5,648 nucleotides of DNA from assembly GCA_021161545.1 (NCBI GenBank), contig JAGHAJ010000039.1:1-5648 (forward strand). Reading direction: 5' to 3'. This stretch comes from Synergistota bacterium. GTDB lineage: Bacteria > Synergistota > JAGHAJ01. The notes under the pieces were generated by a model. The model was not told the DNA's origin and did no database searches. It saw only the letters and a list, made by a program, of their open reading frames with translations. Positions 1 to 5,648 of the stretch are shown here, one piece after another (position 1 is the stretch's first letter; each line of letters starts with the position of its first letter). A program made the position numbers and the translations under genes.

Positions 1-92
1 GTTTCTTAGCAGGAAGCATGAGAAATACTCATCAAGGAGGCTCAGATATTTTGGTGTTATACAAGAGGTGTTTGGGGAGTGAGAAAAAATGA
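1..92 (+). other. 3' end of an unidentified upstream coding region, reading frame ambiguous
   Basis: Two + strand frames are open from the window edge. One ends at TGA 80-82 and gives about 26 residues of a basic, amphipathic tail (contains RRLRYFG and ends VFGE). The other ends at TGA 90-92 and gives about 29 residues (contains HQGGSDILVLYKR and ends SEKK). Both use AGA/AGG arginine codons as uvrC does, so codon use does not decide between them. The minus strand is closed here by stops. Only one can be the real C-terminus of the gene preceding uvrC. I recognise neither, and neither resembles RapZ, YvcK or WhiA, which flank uvrC in some Firmicutes. The end of this gene lies only 69-79 bases before the uvrC start, so the two may be co-transcribed. 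Confidence 0.35.
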
Positions 93-148
93 TAAAGCGG
101 GGTGACACAAAAAACTTGACATTACCCCCTGCTGTACAGAGAAATTCA

Positions 149-157
149 AGAGGTGAT
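149..157 (+). promoter_or_regulatory. Shine-Dalgarno of uvrC
   Basis: AGAGGTGAT-like sequence; GAGGTGAT at 150-157 is an 8-base match to the complement of the 16S rRNA 3' tail. It overlaps the GTG at 153, so that codon cannot be the start it serves. The in-frame GTG at 162 lies a few bases downstream at a workable distance. This decides the uvrC start in favour of 162. Confidence 0.7.
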
Positions 158-161
158 AATA

Positions 162-1610
162 GTGGGAGCATCGGAAGGCAAAATAAATCCAGAAAAACTT
201 GTAGACCTTCCAGAATTACCCGGCGTTTATATAATGAAAGACTTCAACGATAATGTTATATACATTGGCAAGGCCAGAAATATCAGAAAAAGAGTAAGCT
301 CATATTTTGTAAAGCACACAGAACTATCCATAAAACTGCAAAAACTAATACGGGAAGTTACAAATATAGAGTATAAAGTCGTTCGCTCCGAAAGCGAAGC
401 ACTAATATTAGAGGCAACACTCATAAGACACTATAAACCCAAATACAACACACTCTTAAAGTACGGCATAAGATATCCATATATACGCATAACGACAGAG
501 GAAGCTTTTCCAAGGATAGTGATAACGAGGGTAAAATCAAACCCAAAGAGTCTCTACTTTGGTCCATATTCGAGTGTAAAAAAAATGAGGCATATGCTAA
601 AAGTAATACAGAGGTACTTTCCATTAAGAAGCTGCAGCATAAAGCTGGAAGAGGGCAAAATCAAACGGAAAAGGCCTTGTCTGGACTTTTATCTTGGTAG
701 ATGCCCTGCTCCATGCACAGGTAATATCTCGCATGAAAACTACATGAAAATAGTGGAGGAATTAATTATGTTCCTAAAGGGAGACAGAAAAAGACTTATA
801 GAAAAGCTGAGGGACCAAATGCACGAATATGCAAAAGAGCTAAGATTTGAAGAGGCTGCTTACATAAGAGACAAGATAAATGCAATAGCATCTACTCCAA
901 TCAACAACAAAGTATTAGAAAAAAGGGATAACTCTCAAGAAGAGATGGAAGAGTTGCGCAAAGCACTGAAACTGAAGAGAACACCAGAATTTATAGAGGG
1001 TATAGATATATCGAATTTGTTCGGTAATGAAGCAGTAGGCTCTGTTGTCACGTTTAGGATGGCAAGACCTTACAAAAAAGGCTACCGCAGGTATAAAATA
1101 AAAACCATAAATGGTATAAATGACTATAGCATGATAAAGGAAGTGGTATATAGAAGATACAAGAGGGCCATTAAAGATGGAGAAATAGTTCCAGATCTAG
1201 TTCTGATAGACGGAGGAAAGGGACAATTATCCTCTGCCATAGAGTCCTTGAATGAATTAAACTTAGAACTAAATGTTATCTCCCTTGCAAAGAAGGAGGA
1301 ATTGATATTCACACCATATTCAAGCGAACCCATAAGGTTGCCAAAAGACTCTCATGCATTGCACCTATTACAGAGGGTGAGAGATGAAGCACACAGATTC
1401 GCTGTAAGCTATCACAGAAGATTGAGAGATAAAAAGATAAGAAAGTCCGCTCTGAACAGTATACAAGGAATAGGTAAAAAAAGAAAAGAAGCGCTTCTAT
1501 TGCACTTTGGCTCCATTTCAAGGATAAAGAGTGCATCCATAGAAGAAATATTACAGGTAGATGGAATAGGAAAAGAACTTGCTAAGAGAATAAAAGAAAC
1601 ACTGAGGTAG
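162..1610 (+). CDS. uvrC: UvrABC excinuclease subunit C, short form lacking an internal segment
   Basis: UvrC makes both incisions around DNA damage bound by UvrB in nucleotide excision repair, in the cytoplasm. Numbering from GTG 162 (482 aa), the GIY-YIG nuclease spans about 21-95, with GVY 21-23, YIG 34-36, R39 and the metal-binding glutamate E84. Four cysteines C158, C173, C181 and C185 (RPCLDFYLGRCPAPC) match the Fe-S site of the family. A UVR helix pair for UvrB binding lies at about 205-241. The RNase H-like nuclease follows with GIDISN (D282), LIDGGKGQL (D350) and RDEAHRFA (H411). Two helix-hairpin-helix motifs end the protein (about 431-482, GIGKKRK and GIGKELA). It is short for the family (E. 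coli 610 aa, Thermotoga about 557 aa). The missing part lies between the UVR pair and D282, where a charged linker of only about 35 residues remains. A GTG at 153 is the longest-ORF start, but it overlaps the Shine-Dalgarno. uvrC converges on mmdB, and its stop lies inside the shared palindrome. Confidence 0.95.
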   Translation: MGASEGKINPEKLVDLPELPGVYIMKDFNDNVIYIGKARNIRKRVSSYFVKHTELSIKLQKLIREVTNIEYKVVRSESEALILEATLIRHYKPKYNTLLKYGIRYPYIRITTEEAFPRIVITRVKSNPKSLYFGPYSSVKKMRHMLKVIQRYFPLRSCSIKLEEGKIKRKRPCLDFYLGRCPAPCTGNISHENYMKIVEELIMFLKGDRKRLIEKLRDQMHEYAKELRFEEAAYIRDKINAIASTPINNKVLEKRDNSQEEMEELRKALKLKRTPEFIEGIDISNLFGNEAVGSVVTFRMARPYKKGYRRYKIKTINGINDYSMIKEVVYRRYKRAIKDGEIVPDLVLIDGGKGQLSSAIESLNELNLELNVISLAKKEELIFTPYSSEPIRLPKDSHALHLLQRVRDEAHRFAVSYHRRLRDKKIRKSALNSIQGIGKKRKEALLLHFGSISRIKSASIEEILQVDGIGKELAKRIKETLR

Positions 1611-1628
1611 GTAAATCTACCTCAGTGT
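1588..1628 (-). terminator. Rho-independent terminator of the mmd operon, overlapping both gene ends
   Basis: A perfect 12-bp inverted repeat, ACACTGAGGTAG (1599-1610) and CTACCTCAGTGT (1617-1628), encloses a 6-base loop. Read on the minus strand, the stem is followed at once by a T-rich run (TTTCTTTTATT), as expected of an intrinsic terminator for the leftward operon. Read on the + strand, the stem is followed by AAAAGGG, so it is at best a 3'-protecting hairpin for uvrC mRNA. The left arm is the last four codons of uvrC including TAG. The right arm covers the last two codons of mmdB including TGA. Confidence 0.85.
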
Positions 1629-2740
1629 AAAAGGGTCAAAAATACACCTGCTGCTGTTGCTGTACCAATAACTCCAGCAACGTTTGGCCCCATAGCGTGC
1701 ATTAGCAAAAAGTTACCTGGGTCTTCCGCTTGCCCCATACGCTGAACTACCCTTGCAGCCATAGGTACGGCAGAAACACCTGCAGCCCCTATCATCGGAT
1801 TTATCTTATGTTTCAAAAACAAATTCAAGATATGTGCAAATATTACCCCGCCTGCAGTGCTGAATATAAATGCCACAACACCAAGAGCCATTATCTCCAG
1901 TGTCTTTGCAGTCAAAAAGTGCTCTGCATCCATTGTCCCACCTACAGTAAGTCCGAGGAATATTGTAACAATATTTATAAGTTCATTTTGTGCTGTATTA
2001 GAAAGTCTATTAACGACTCCAGATTCTCTCATAAGGTTCCCAAGCATCAGAACACCAACTAGAGGAATACTGGCAGGTAAGATTAGACCGGTAACACCTG
2101 CTGCAATTATTGGGAACATGATCCTCTCCAGCTTGGAGACCGGTCTAAGCTGAAGCATCTTCATCTTTCGCTGCTTCTTCGTTGTTAAAAGCTTTATAAC
2201 TGGTGGTTGGATAAGCGGAACCAACGACATATAAGTATAAGCAGCCACTGCTATAGGTCCAAGTATCTGAGGAGCCATCTTAACTGCAAGGTATATAGAG
2301 GTAGGTCCATCTGCCCCACCAATAATTCCAATGGCTGAGCCCTCCTTTATAGTAAAACCTATGAGCACAGCACCCACCAGCGCAACAAACACGCCAAGCT
2401 GCGCAGCAGCTCCAAGTATAAATGTCAACGGATTGGCAAGCAGTGGTCCAAAATCTGTCATAGCACCAACGCCCATAAATATCAGAATAGGATATATCTC
2501 ATGTTGCGTCCCAAACATTAGGTAGTGCAAGAACCCATCATGTCCCATAAGCCCACCCAAGGGTAGGTTCACTAACAAACAACCTGCACCTATAGGGAGC
2601 AAAAGAAGAGGTTCCCACTTCTTGTATATGGCAAACCACAGGAGCAACCCCCCAACTCCCAGCATTACTACATTGCCCAGTGTAAGATTGGCAAAACCAG
2701 AGTTTTGAACCAACGACAACAACCTGTGTGTTATTACCAT
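1622..2740 (-). CDS. mmdB: Na+-translocating methylmalonyl-CoA decarboxylase beta subunit (carboxybiotin decarboxylase, sodium pump)
   Basis: This integral inner-membrane subunit decarboxylates the carboxybiotin carried by MmdC and couples that to Na+ export. From ATG 2740 it is 372 aa, the short size typical of MmdB rather than the roughly 430 aa of OadB. It is almost wholly hydrophobic, with many membrane segments. Family signatures are intact: [12 protein letters not shown] (40-51), [10 protein letters not shown] with D144, [15 protein letters not shown] with Y170, and [17 protein letters not shown] with N314, G318, S323 and R330. These align with D203, Y229, N373, G377, S382 and R389 of Klebsiella OadB, and the D-to-N interval (170 residues) is the same. 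Upstream TTG 2764 and GTG 2749 are in frame, but ATG 2740 has the Shine-Dalgarno AGGGGGG nine bases before it. It is the last gene of the operon, 16 bases after mmdC. OadB (oxaloacetate) and GcdB (glutaconyl-CoA) paralogues look alike; the mce, meaB and mmdA context favours methylmalonyl-CoA. Confidence 0.95.
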   Translation of the reverse strand: MVITHRLLSLVQNSGFANLTLGNVVMLGVGGLLLWFAIYKKWEPLLLLPIGAGCLLVNLPLGGLMGHDGFLHYLMFGTQHEIYPILIFMGVGAMTDFGPLLANPLTFILGAAAQLGVFVALVGAVLIGFTIKEGSAIGIIGGADGPTSIYLAVKMAPQILGPIAVAAYTYMSLVPLIQPPVIKLLTTKKQRKMKMLQLRPVSKLERIMFPIIAAGVTGLILPASIPLVGVLMLGNLMRESGVVNRLSNTAQNELINIVTIFLGLTVGGTMDAEHFLTAKTLEIMALGVVAFIFSTAGGVIFAHILNLFLKHKINPMIGAAGVSAVPMAARVVQRMGQAEDPGNFLLMHAMGPNVAGVIGTATAAGVFLTLLH

Positions 2741-2746
2741 ACAGGG

Positions 2747-2755
2747 CACCCCCCT
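2747..2755 (-). promoter_or_regulatory. Shine-Dalgarno of mmdB
   Basis: AGGGGGGTG on the minus strand begins two bases after the mmdC stop codon (2757-2759). Its purine core ends nine bases before ATG 2740. The two earlier in-frame candidates, TTG 2764 and GTG 2749, lie before or inside it, so ATG 2740 is the likely start. Confidence 0.7.
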
Positions 2756-2756
2756 A

Positions 2757-3176
2757 TTAGCCAATAACTACCATGAGGTCGCCTGTATTCACAGTTCCCC
2801 CGGCAGAAACTGAGACCTGCTTTATAGTCCCCGAAATAGGTGCAAGAATCTCATTTTCCATCTTCATAGCTTCCAATATCAGTAGCAAATCCCCTTCCTT
2901 CACCCTGTCTCCTTCTTTCACGGAAACACTTAACACTTTGCCCGGCATAGGAGCCGAAACTACAGTCCCTCCTGCTGCACTCTTTGGAGCTTCGCTAATA
3001 GGTGCAGCTGGAGACACTTTTTCTTCTACTTTCTTCGGCTCTAGAGCAGATACTTTGGGTTCAGAGACAGAGACAGGTTCTGAAGCAGTTACCTTAGCAC
3101 TGCCAGAAGCTCCACCAATTTCTTCGACCTCAACTTCGTATGTCTTCCCATTAACGGTAACTCTAAACTTTTTCAT
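2757..3176 (-). CDS. mmdC: Biotin carrier subunit (gamma) of methylmalonyl-CoA decarboxylase
   Basis: This 139-aa protein carries the biotin that shuttles CO2 from the MmdA active site to MmdB. The N-terminal module (1-22, [20 protein letters not shown]) is typical of these carriers. Residues about 23-70 are a flexible linker rich in Ala, Pro, Ser, Val, Glu and Lys. The biotinyl/lipoyl domain fills about 71-139, with PMPGKVLSV and the biotinylation site EAMKMENE, modified at K105. That is 34 residues before the C-terminus, the usual position. The domain also keeps the matching GTV...GDLM turn. The start is ATG 3176 with AGGA just upstream. The 35-base gap after mmdD is the longest between complete genes in this operon. 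MmdC depends on a biotin-protein ligase encoded elsewhere. Oxaloacetate or glutaconyl-CoA decarboxylase carriers look similar; function is assigned from the operon. Confidence 0.95.
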   Translation of the reverse strand: MKKFRVTVNGKTYEVEVEEIGGASGSAKVTASEPVSVSEPKVSALEPKKVEEKVSPAAPISEAPKSAAGGTVVSAPMPGKVLSVSVKEGDRVKEGDLLLILEAMKMENEILAPISGTIKQVSVSAGGTVNTGDLMVVIG

Positions 3177-3211
3177 CCCTTCCTACAACCCCCTTTATAA
3201 CGGTATCCAGT

Positions 3212-3568
3212 CTAATCTTCTTCTATACCTACAGCCTCTCTCCTTGCTGTGAGTTTCCAAAGGCTAACAATCTTAGAAGGTGTTACACGCTTGACCTTAA
3301 AGGTCTGTGGCATATGACCTATGTATGAGGTTATTGCTGCCATAATAACAGCAATAACCTCCTCGTCCTCCTCTGCCTCTTTAGCTACAGTAGAAGCAGA
3401 GGGCGGTTTGGTAGTTATCTCTACCATTTCCGGTTTCTTTTTTCTTCCTGCGAACACAAATTTGAAGGAATACATAATCAATGCTAATATGCTAAGTATG
3501 ACGAACACAAGGCCAAAATCGATAATCGAAACGATAATAGAACCCTCAACACCCGTCAGTTGATGCAT
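3212..3568 (-). CDS. mmdD: Membrane-anchored OadG-like subunit (delta) of methylmalonyl-CoA decarboxylase
   Basis: This is a small (118 aa) assembly subunit of sodium-pump decarboxylases, which tethers the soluble carboxyltransferase to the membrane subunit. A single hydrophobic segment at about residues 10-39 is followed by a basic stop-transfer stretch (GRKKK 41-45). A Pro/Ser/Thr and acidic linker (46-70) comes next. The C-terminal part, with EEVIAVIMAAITSYIG (69-84) and ending around SLWKLTARRE (102-111), matches the pattern of the OadG/MmdD family: an acidic helix, then a short Trp-containing tail. The start is ATG 3568, preceded by AGGGGTGATT, which begins on the last base of the mmdA stop codon; the gap is 11 bases. 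Families of this kind diverge quickly, so the assignment rests on the fold pattern, size and position between mmdA and mmdC, the same place as in Propionigenium modestum. Confidence 0.88.
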   Translation of the reverse strand: MHQLTGVEGSIIVSIIDFGLVFVILSILALIMYSFKFVFAGRKKKPEMVEITTKPPSASTVAKEAEEDEEVIAVIMAAITSYIGHMPQTFKVKRVTPSKIVSLWKLTARREAVGIEED

Positions 3569-3579
3569 CCAATCACCCC

Positions 3580-5139
3580 TTATGCAGGGATAATCCCATG
3601 TTTCTTCTTGGGAAGTTTATCTCTCTTCGTTTCCAGCATATGCAAAGCGCTTATAATCATAGGACGGCTCTCCTCAGGCAAGATTACCTTATCAACAAAC
3701 CCTCTTTTGGCAGCTACATAAGGATTTGCAAACCTTTCACGATACTCTGCTATCTTTTCCTGTCTGACTTTTTCACTGTCTTCCGCTGCAGCAATTTCCT
3801 TTCTAAATATGATATTGGCTGCACCTTCGGCTCCCATAACAGCAATTTCCGCCTGCGGCCACGCAAGCACCACGTCTGCTCCCATATCCTTACTACACAT
3901 CCCAAGATACGCTCCCCCGTATGCTTTTCTCAATATAAGAGTGATTTTCGGAACGGTTGCCTCTGCATAAGCATAAAGCATCTTGGCACCATGCCTTATA
4001 ATACCTCCATGTTCCTGCGCAACACCCGGCAGATAACCAGGCACATCCACAATACTAAGTATAGGAATATTGTATGCGTCGCATATCCTGATGAACCTCG
4101 ATGCCTTATCAGAACAATCTATATCAAGAACTCCTGCTAAATGCTTTGGCTGGTTGGCTATAATACCTATACTCATACCATCCATTCTTGCAAAACCAAC
4201 AACCATATTCTGTGCATAGTACTTATGCACCTCGAAGAAGTCTCCATCATCAACAATGTGCTTGATAACGTCTCTTACATCGTATGGTTTGTTTGGGTGC
4301 GTGGGAACAATACCTCTCAACTCCATATCCATCCTGTTAGGATCATCGCTGCTCTGAATTGTCGGAGGATCCTCCAAATTATTTTGGGGCAAATAGCTCA
4401 GTAGCTTTCTAACATCTTGATAACAATCTTCCTCGCTATCTTCTGCAAAGTGCGCCACTCCGCTCTTTGCATTATGTGCCATAGCACCACCCAGTTCCTC
4501 AGAACTAACCTCTTCTCCCGTAACAGCTTTTATAACCTGAGGACCTGTTATGTGCATAATTCCTATTTTCTTAACCATGAATATGAAGTCCATCAACGCT
4601 GGAGAGTACACTGCACCACCAGCAGTTGGTCCAACTACTATGGAAATTTGGGGTACAACACCTGAAGCTCTCGTGTTCCTGAAAAAGATGTTACCATACC
4701 CGCTCAGAGAGTCTACACCTTCCTGTATACGTGCACCACCAGAATCATTTATGCCAATAATAGGTGCACCTACTTCCATTGCCATATCCATCACTTTGCA
4801 CATCTTCTTGGCATGCATCTCACCCAACGAGCCACCCCTTACAGTAAAATCCTGAGAATACACAAAAACAAGCCTACCATTTATGGTTCCATACCCTGTT
4901 ACTACTCCATCAGCAGGAAGATAAACCTTTTCCATACCAAACTCTGTGCACCTGTGCTCAACGAACCTATCAATCTCAACAAAGCTCCCCTCATCAAGTA
5001 AGAGTTCGATACGCTCACGAGCAGTAAGCTTCCCTTTTGCATGTTGCTTCTCTACCGCTTTCTCCCCACCCATCGCCAGAACTCTTTTCCTCTTTTCCTC
5101 TAATTCCCTTACCAGCTGATCCATGGCCTTCACACTCAT
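3580..5139 (-). CDS. mmdA: Methylmalonyl-CoA decarboxylase alpha subunit (carboxyltransferase, PCC-beta family)
   Basis: MmdA transfers the carboxyl group from (S)-methylmalonyl-CoA to the biotin of MmdC, releasing propionyl-CoA, at the cytoplasmic face of the complex. At 519 aa it has the standard length and two crotonase-like carboxyltransferase halves. The N-terminal half (about 10-260) has the motifs GKLTARERI (36-44), NDSGGARIQEGVDSLSGYG (131-149) and AGGAVYSPALMDF (173-185). The C-terminal half (about 275-500) has VDVPGYLPGVAQEHGGIIRHG (364-384), AYAEATVPKIT (390-400) and RKAYGGAYLGM (404-414). The glycine-rich motifs form the oxyanion holes. ATG 5139 is the first in-frame start after an upstream stop; GGGAG lies 13 bases before it, a rather long spacing. 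It starts 29 bases after mce. By sequence alone it could be a propionyl-CoA carboxylase beta chain; the adjacent membrane pump subunits argue for the decarboxylase. Confidence 0.96.
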   Translation of the reverse strand: MSVKAMDQLVRELEEKRKRVLAMGGEKAVEKQHAKGKLTARERIELLLDEGSFVEIDRFVEHRCTEFGMEKVYLPADGVVTGYGTINGRLVFVYSQDFTVRGGSLGEMHAKKMCKVMDMAMEVGAPIIGINDSGGARIQEGVDSLSGYGNIFFRNTRASGVVPQISIVVGPTAGGAVYSPALMDFIFMVKKIGIMHITGPQVIKAVTGEEVSSEELGGAMAHNAKSGVAHFAEDSEEDCYQDVRKLLSYLPQNNLEDPPTIQSSDDPNRMDMELRGIVPTHPNKPYDVRDVIKHIVDDGDFFEVHKYYAQNMVVGFARMDGMSIGIIANQPKHLAGVLDIDCSDKASRFIRICDAYNIPILSIVDVPGYLPGVAQEHGGIIRHGAKMLYAYAEATVPKITLILRKAYGGAYLGMCSKDMGADVVLAWPQAEIAVMGAEGAANIIFRKEIAAAEDSEKVRQEKIAEYRERFANPYVAAKRGFVDKVILPEESRPMIISALHMLETKRDKLPKKKHGIIPA

Positions 5140-5168
5140 CTTACTCTGTCAACTCCCTTCACTAAGAA

Positions 5169-5570
5169 TTACCTTTCACAGAGCTCAAGCAATATACCGT
5201 TAGAAGATTTTGGATGCACAAAAGCTATTTTTGCACCTCCTGCACCGGGTCTTGGTTTCTCGTCTATAAGCCTCACACCTTTTTCCTTCAACTCATTTAG
5301 GGCATCCTCTAAGTTATCCACCCTAAGAGCTATATGATGCAATCCTTGCCCCCTTTTAGCAATAAACTTACCAATAGGACCTTCTGGATCCGTAGATTCA
5401 AGAAGTTCAAGTTCACTTTCACCAATGGGAAGAAAGGCCATCTTTACCTTTTGAGATGCTACCTCCTCAATACCCGTACATTTTATTCCCAACATCTCTT
5501 CATAGAATTTCAGTGCTTCCTGTATACTCTCCACTGCAATACCTATATGGTCTATCTTCTTAACATTCAT
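5169..5570 (-). CDS. mce: Methylmalonyl-CoA epimerase (VOC fold)
   Basis: Mce interconverts the (2R)- and (2S)-epimers of methylmalonyl-CoA, joining the B12-dependent mutase product to the stereospecific MmdA. From ATG 5570 it is 133 aa, a typical length. Two beta-alpha-beta-beta-beta repeats of the glyoxalase/VOC fold are visible. The metal ligands expected of the family are present: H8 in IDHIGIAV, a glutamate in ELELLE (probably E55), H78/H79 in GQGLHHIAL, and E129 in [28 protein letters not shown] (107-124 region) is the characteristic loop before the last strand. A GTG three codons upstream (5579) abuts the Shine-Dalgarno AGGAGG and is unlikely to be used; ATG 5570 has a 9-base spacing. 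The start overlaps the end of meaB by 11 bases, suggesting coupled translation. Confidence 0.95.
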   Translation of the reverse strand: MNVKKIDHIGIAVESIQEALKFYEEMLGIKCTGIEEVASQKVKMAFLPIGESELELLESTDPEGPIGKFIAKRGQGLHHIALRVDNLEDALNELKEKGVRLIDEKPRPGAGGAKIAFVHPKSSNGILLELCER

Positions 5571-5648
5571 CTGTAACACCCTCCTTCTTTCTAAGAATGG
5601 TATTCAATATCTCATCAGCCACAGCATAGTTAGACATCTCCTTACGCA
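5560..5648 (-). CDS. meaB: C-terminal end of methylmalonyl-CoA mutase-associated GTPase MeaB (partial, cut by window edge)
   Basis: The minus-strand frame open at the right edge ends at TAA 5560-5562 and gives 28 residues. They contain [18 protein letters not shown], which resembles the R-x(n)-PY-x-A-A-D-E-I-L helix closing many MeaB/ArgK GTPases. The short tail that follows is ordinary. No G-domain motif is inside the window. MeaB guards and reloads methylmalonyl-CoA mutase with adenosylcobalamin. The order mutase subunits, meaB, mce, mmdA is common in propionate-forming anaerobes, and the overlap with mce supports this reading. The call rests on a short tail plus context; another C-terminus is possible. 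Confidence 0.72.
   Translation of the reverse strand, partial: RKEMSNYAVADEILNTILRKKEGVTDEC
5580..5585 (-). promoter_or_regulatory. Shine-Dalgarno of mce, inside the meaB coding end
   Basis: AGGAGG on the minus strand, a six-base match to the anti-Shine-Dalgarno, lies nine bases before ATG 5570. It is embedded in the last codons of meaB (AAG AAG GAG GGT). It fixes the mce start at 5570 rather than at GTG 5579, which touches it directly. Confidence 0.75.

Noticed and set aside
116-161. Perfect TTGACA at 116-121 as a -35 box for uvrC
   Set aside because: No acceptable -10 lies 16-18 bases downstream (GAGAAA/AGAAAT are poor). A start site there would fall on or inside the uvrC Shine-Dalgarno.
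153-161. GTG 153 as the uvrC start
   Set aside because: It overlaps the GAGGTGAT Shine-Dalgarno, leaving no spacing; GTG 162 fits better. The choice changes only three residues.
227-1536. Minus-strand ORFs of 65-75 codons inside uvrC
   Set aside because: They are short shadows of uvrC, rich in Ser, Leu and Phe as expected from the complement of Lys/Arg/Glu codons.
3177-3211. TATAAA on the minus strand in the mmdD-mmdC gap as a -10 box for mmdC
   Set aside because: The hexamer 17 bases upstream is purine-rich and unlike TTGACA; the gap looks like an ordinary operon spacer with purine-rich ribosome-binding sequence.
2773-3252. 159-codon open frame on the + strand opposite mmdC
   Set aside because: It is the antisense shadow of a Ser/Pro/Glu-rich gene whose own frame has a clear biotinyl domain. 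The translation is a low-complexity Ser/Thr/Pro mix with no recognisable family.
3598-5001. Chain of + strand ORFs of 60-180 codons opposite mmdA
   Set aside because: They are antisense to a full-length, strongly conserved carboxyltransferase, are fragmented in frame, and show no domain or consistent Shine-Dalgarno.
5139-5160. TTGACA on the minus strand in the mce-mmdA gap as an internal promoter
   Set aside because: No -10-like hexamer follows at a suitable distance; the sequence runs straight into the mmdA start.

Overview
The window comes from an anaerobic bacterium that makes or uses propionate through methylmalonyl-CoA. Base composition is moderately AT-rich. uvrC uses AGA/AGG for almost all arginines and ATA for many isoleucines, and its protein is rich in Lys, Arg and Ile. 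This fits a thermophilic or deep-branching fermenter, but the phylum cannot be fixed from the sequence alone. Several genes have Shine-Dalgarno sequences matching the canonical 16S tail (GAGGTGAT, AGGAGG, AGGGGTGAT), so this is a bacterium and not an archaeon.

Layout: bases 1-92 hold the tail of an unidentified upstream reading frame on the + strand. It is followed by a short leader and a complete uvrC (+ strand, about 162-1610). uvrC converges on a tightly packed minus-strand operon that fills the rest of the window. In transcription order (right to left) the operon reads: 3' end of meaB (cut by the window edge), mce, mmdA, mmdD, mmdC, mmdB. A perfect 12-bp inverted repeat at 1599-1628 lies across the stop codons of both uvrC and mmdB. 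It carries a T-rich tail only on the minus strand, so it is the probable terminator of the operon.

How the operon works: MeaB is the GTPase chaperone that loads and protects B12-dependent methylmalonyl-CoA mutase, whose genes are expected just beyond the right edge. Mce interconverts the (R)- and (S)-epimers of methylmalonyl-CoA. MmdA moves the carboxyl group of methylmalonyl-CoA onto the biotin of MmdC, leaving propionyl-CoA. MmdB, an integral membrane protein, decarboxylates carboxybiotin and exports Na+, and MmdD holds the complex together at the membrane. The order mmdA-D-C-B is the one known from the Na+-translocating methylmalonyl-CoA decarboxylase of Propionigenium modestum. The separate epsilon subunit found in Veillonella is absent here. 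Together the genes convert succinyl-CoA to propionyl-CoA and CO2 while building a sodium gradient.

The most unusual item is UvrC. It keeps every recognisable catalytic and Fe-S residue but lacks roughly 85-115 residues between the UvrB-binding helices and the RNase H-like nuclease domain. I see no mobile element, CRISPR array, tRNA or rRNA, and no stretch above 300 bases without a gene. Nothing here looks like a wholly undescribed system.
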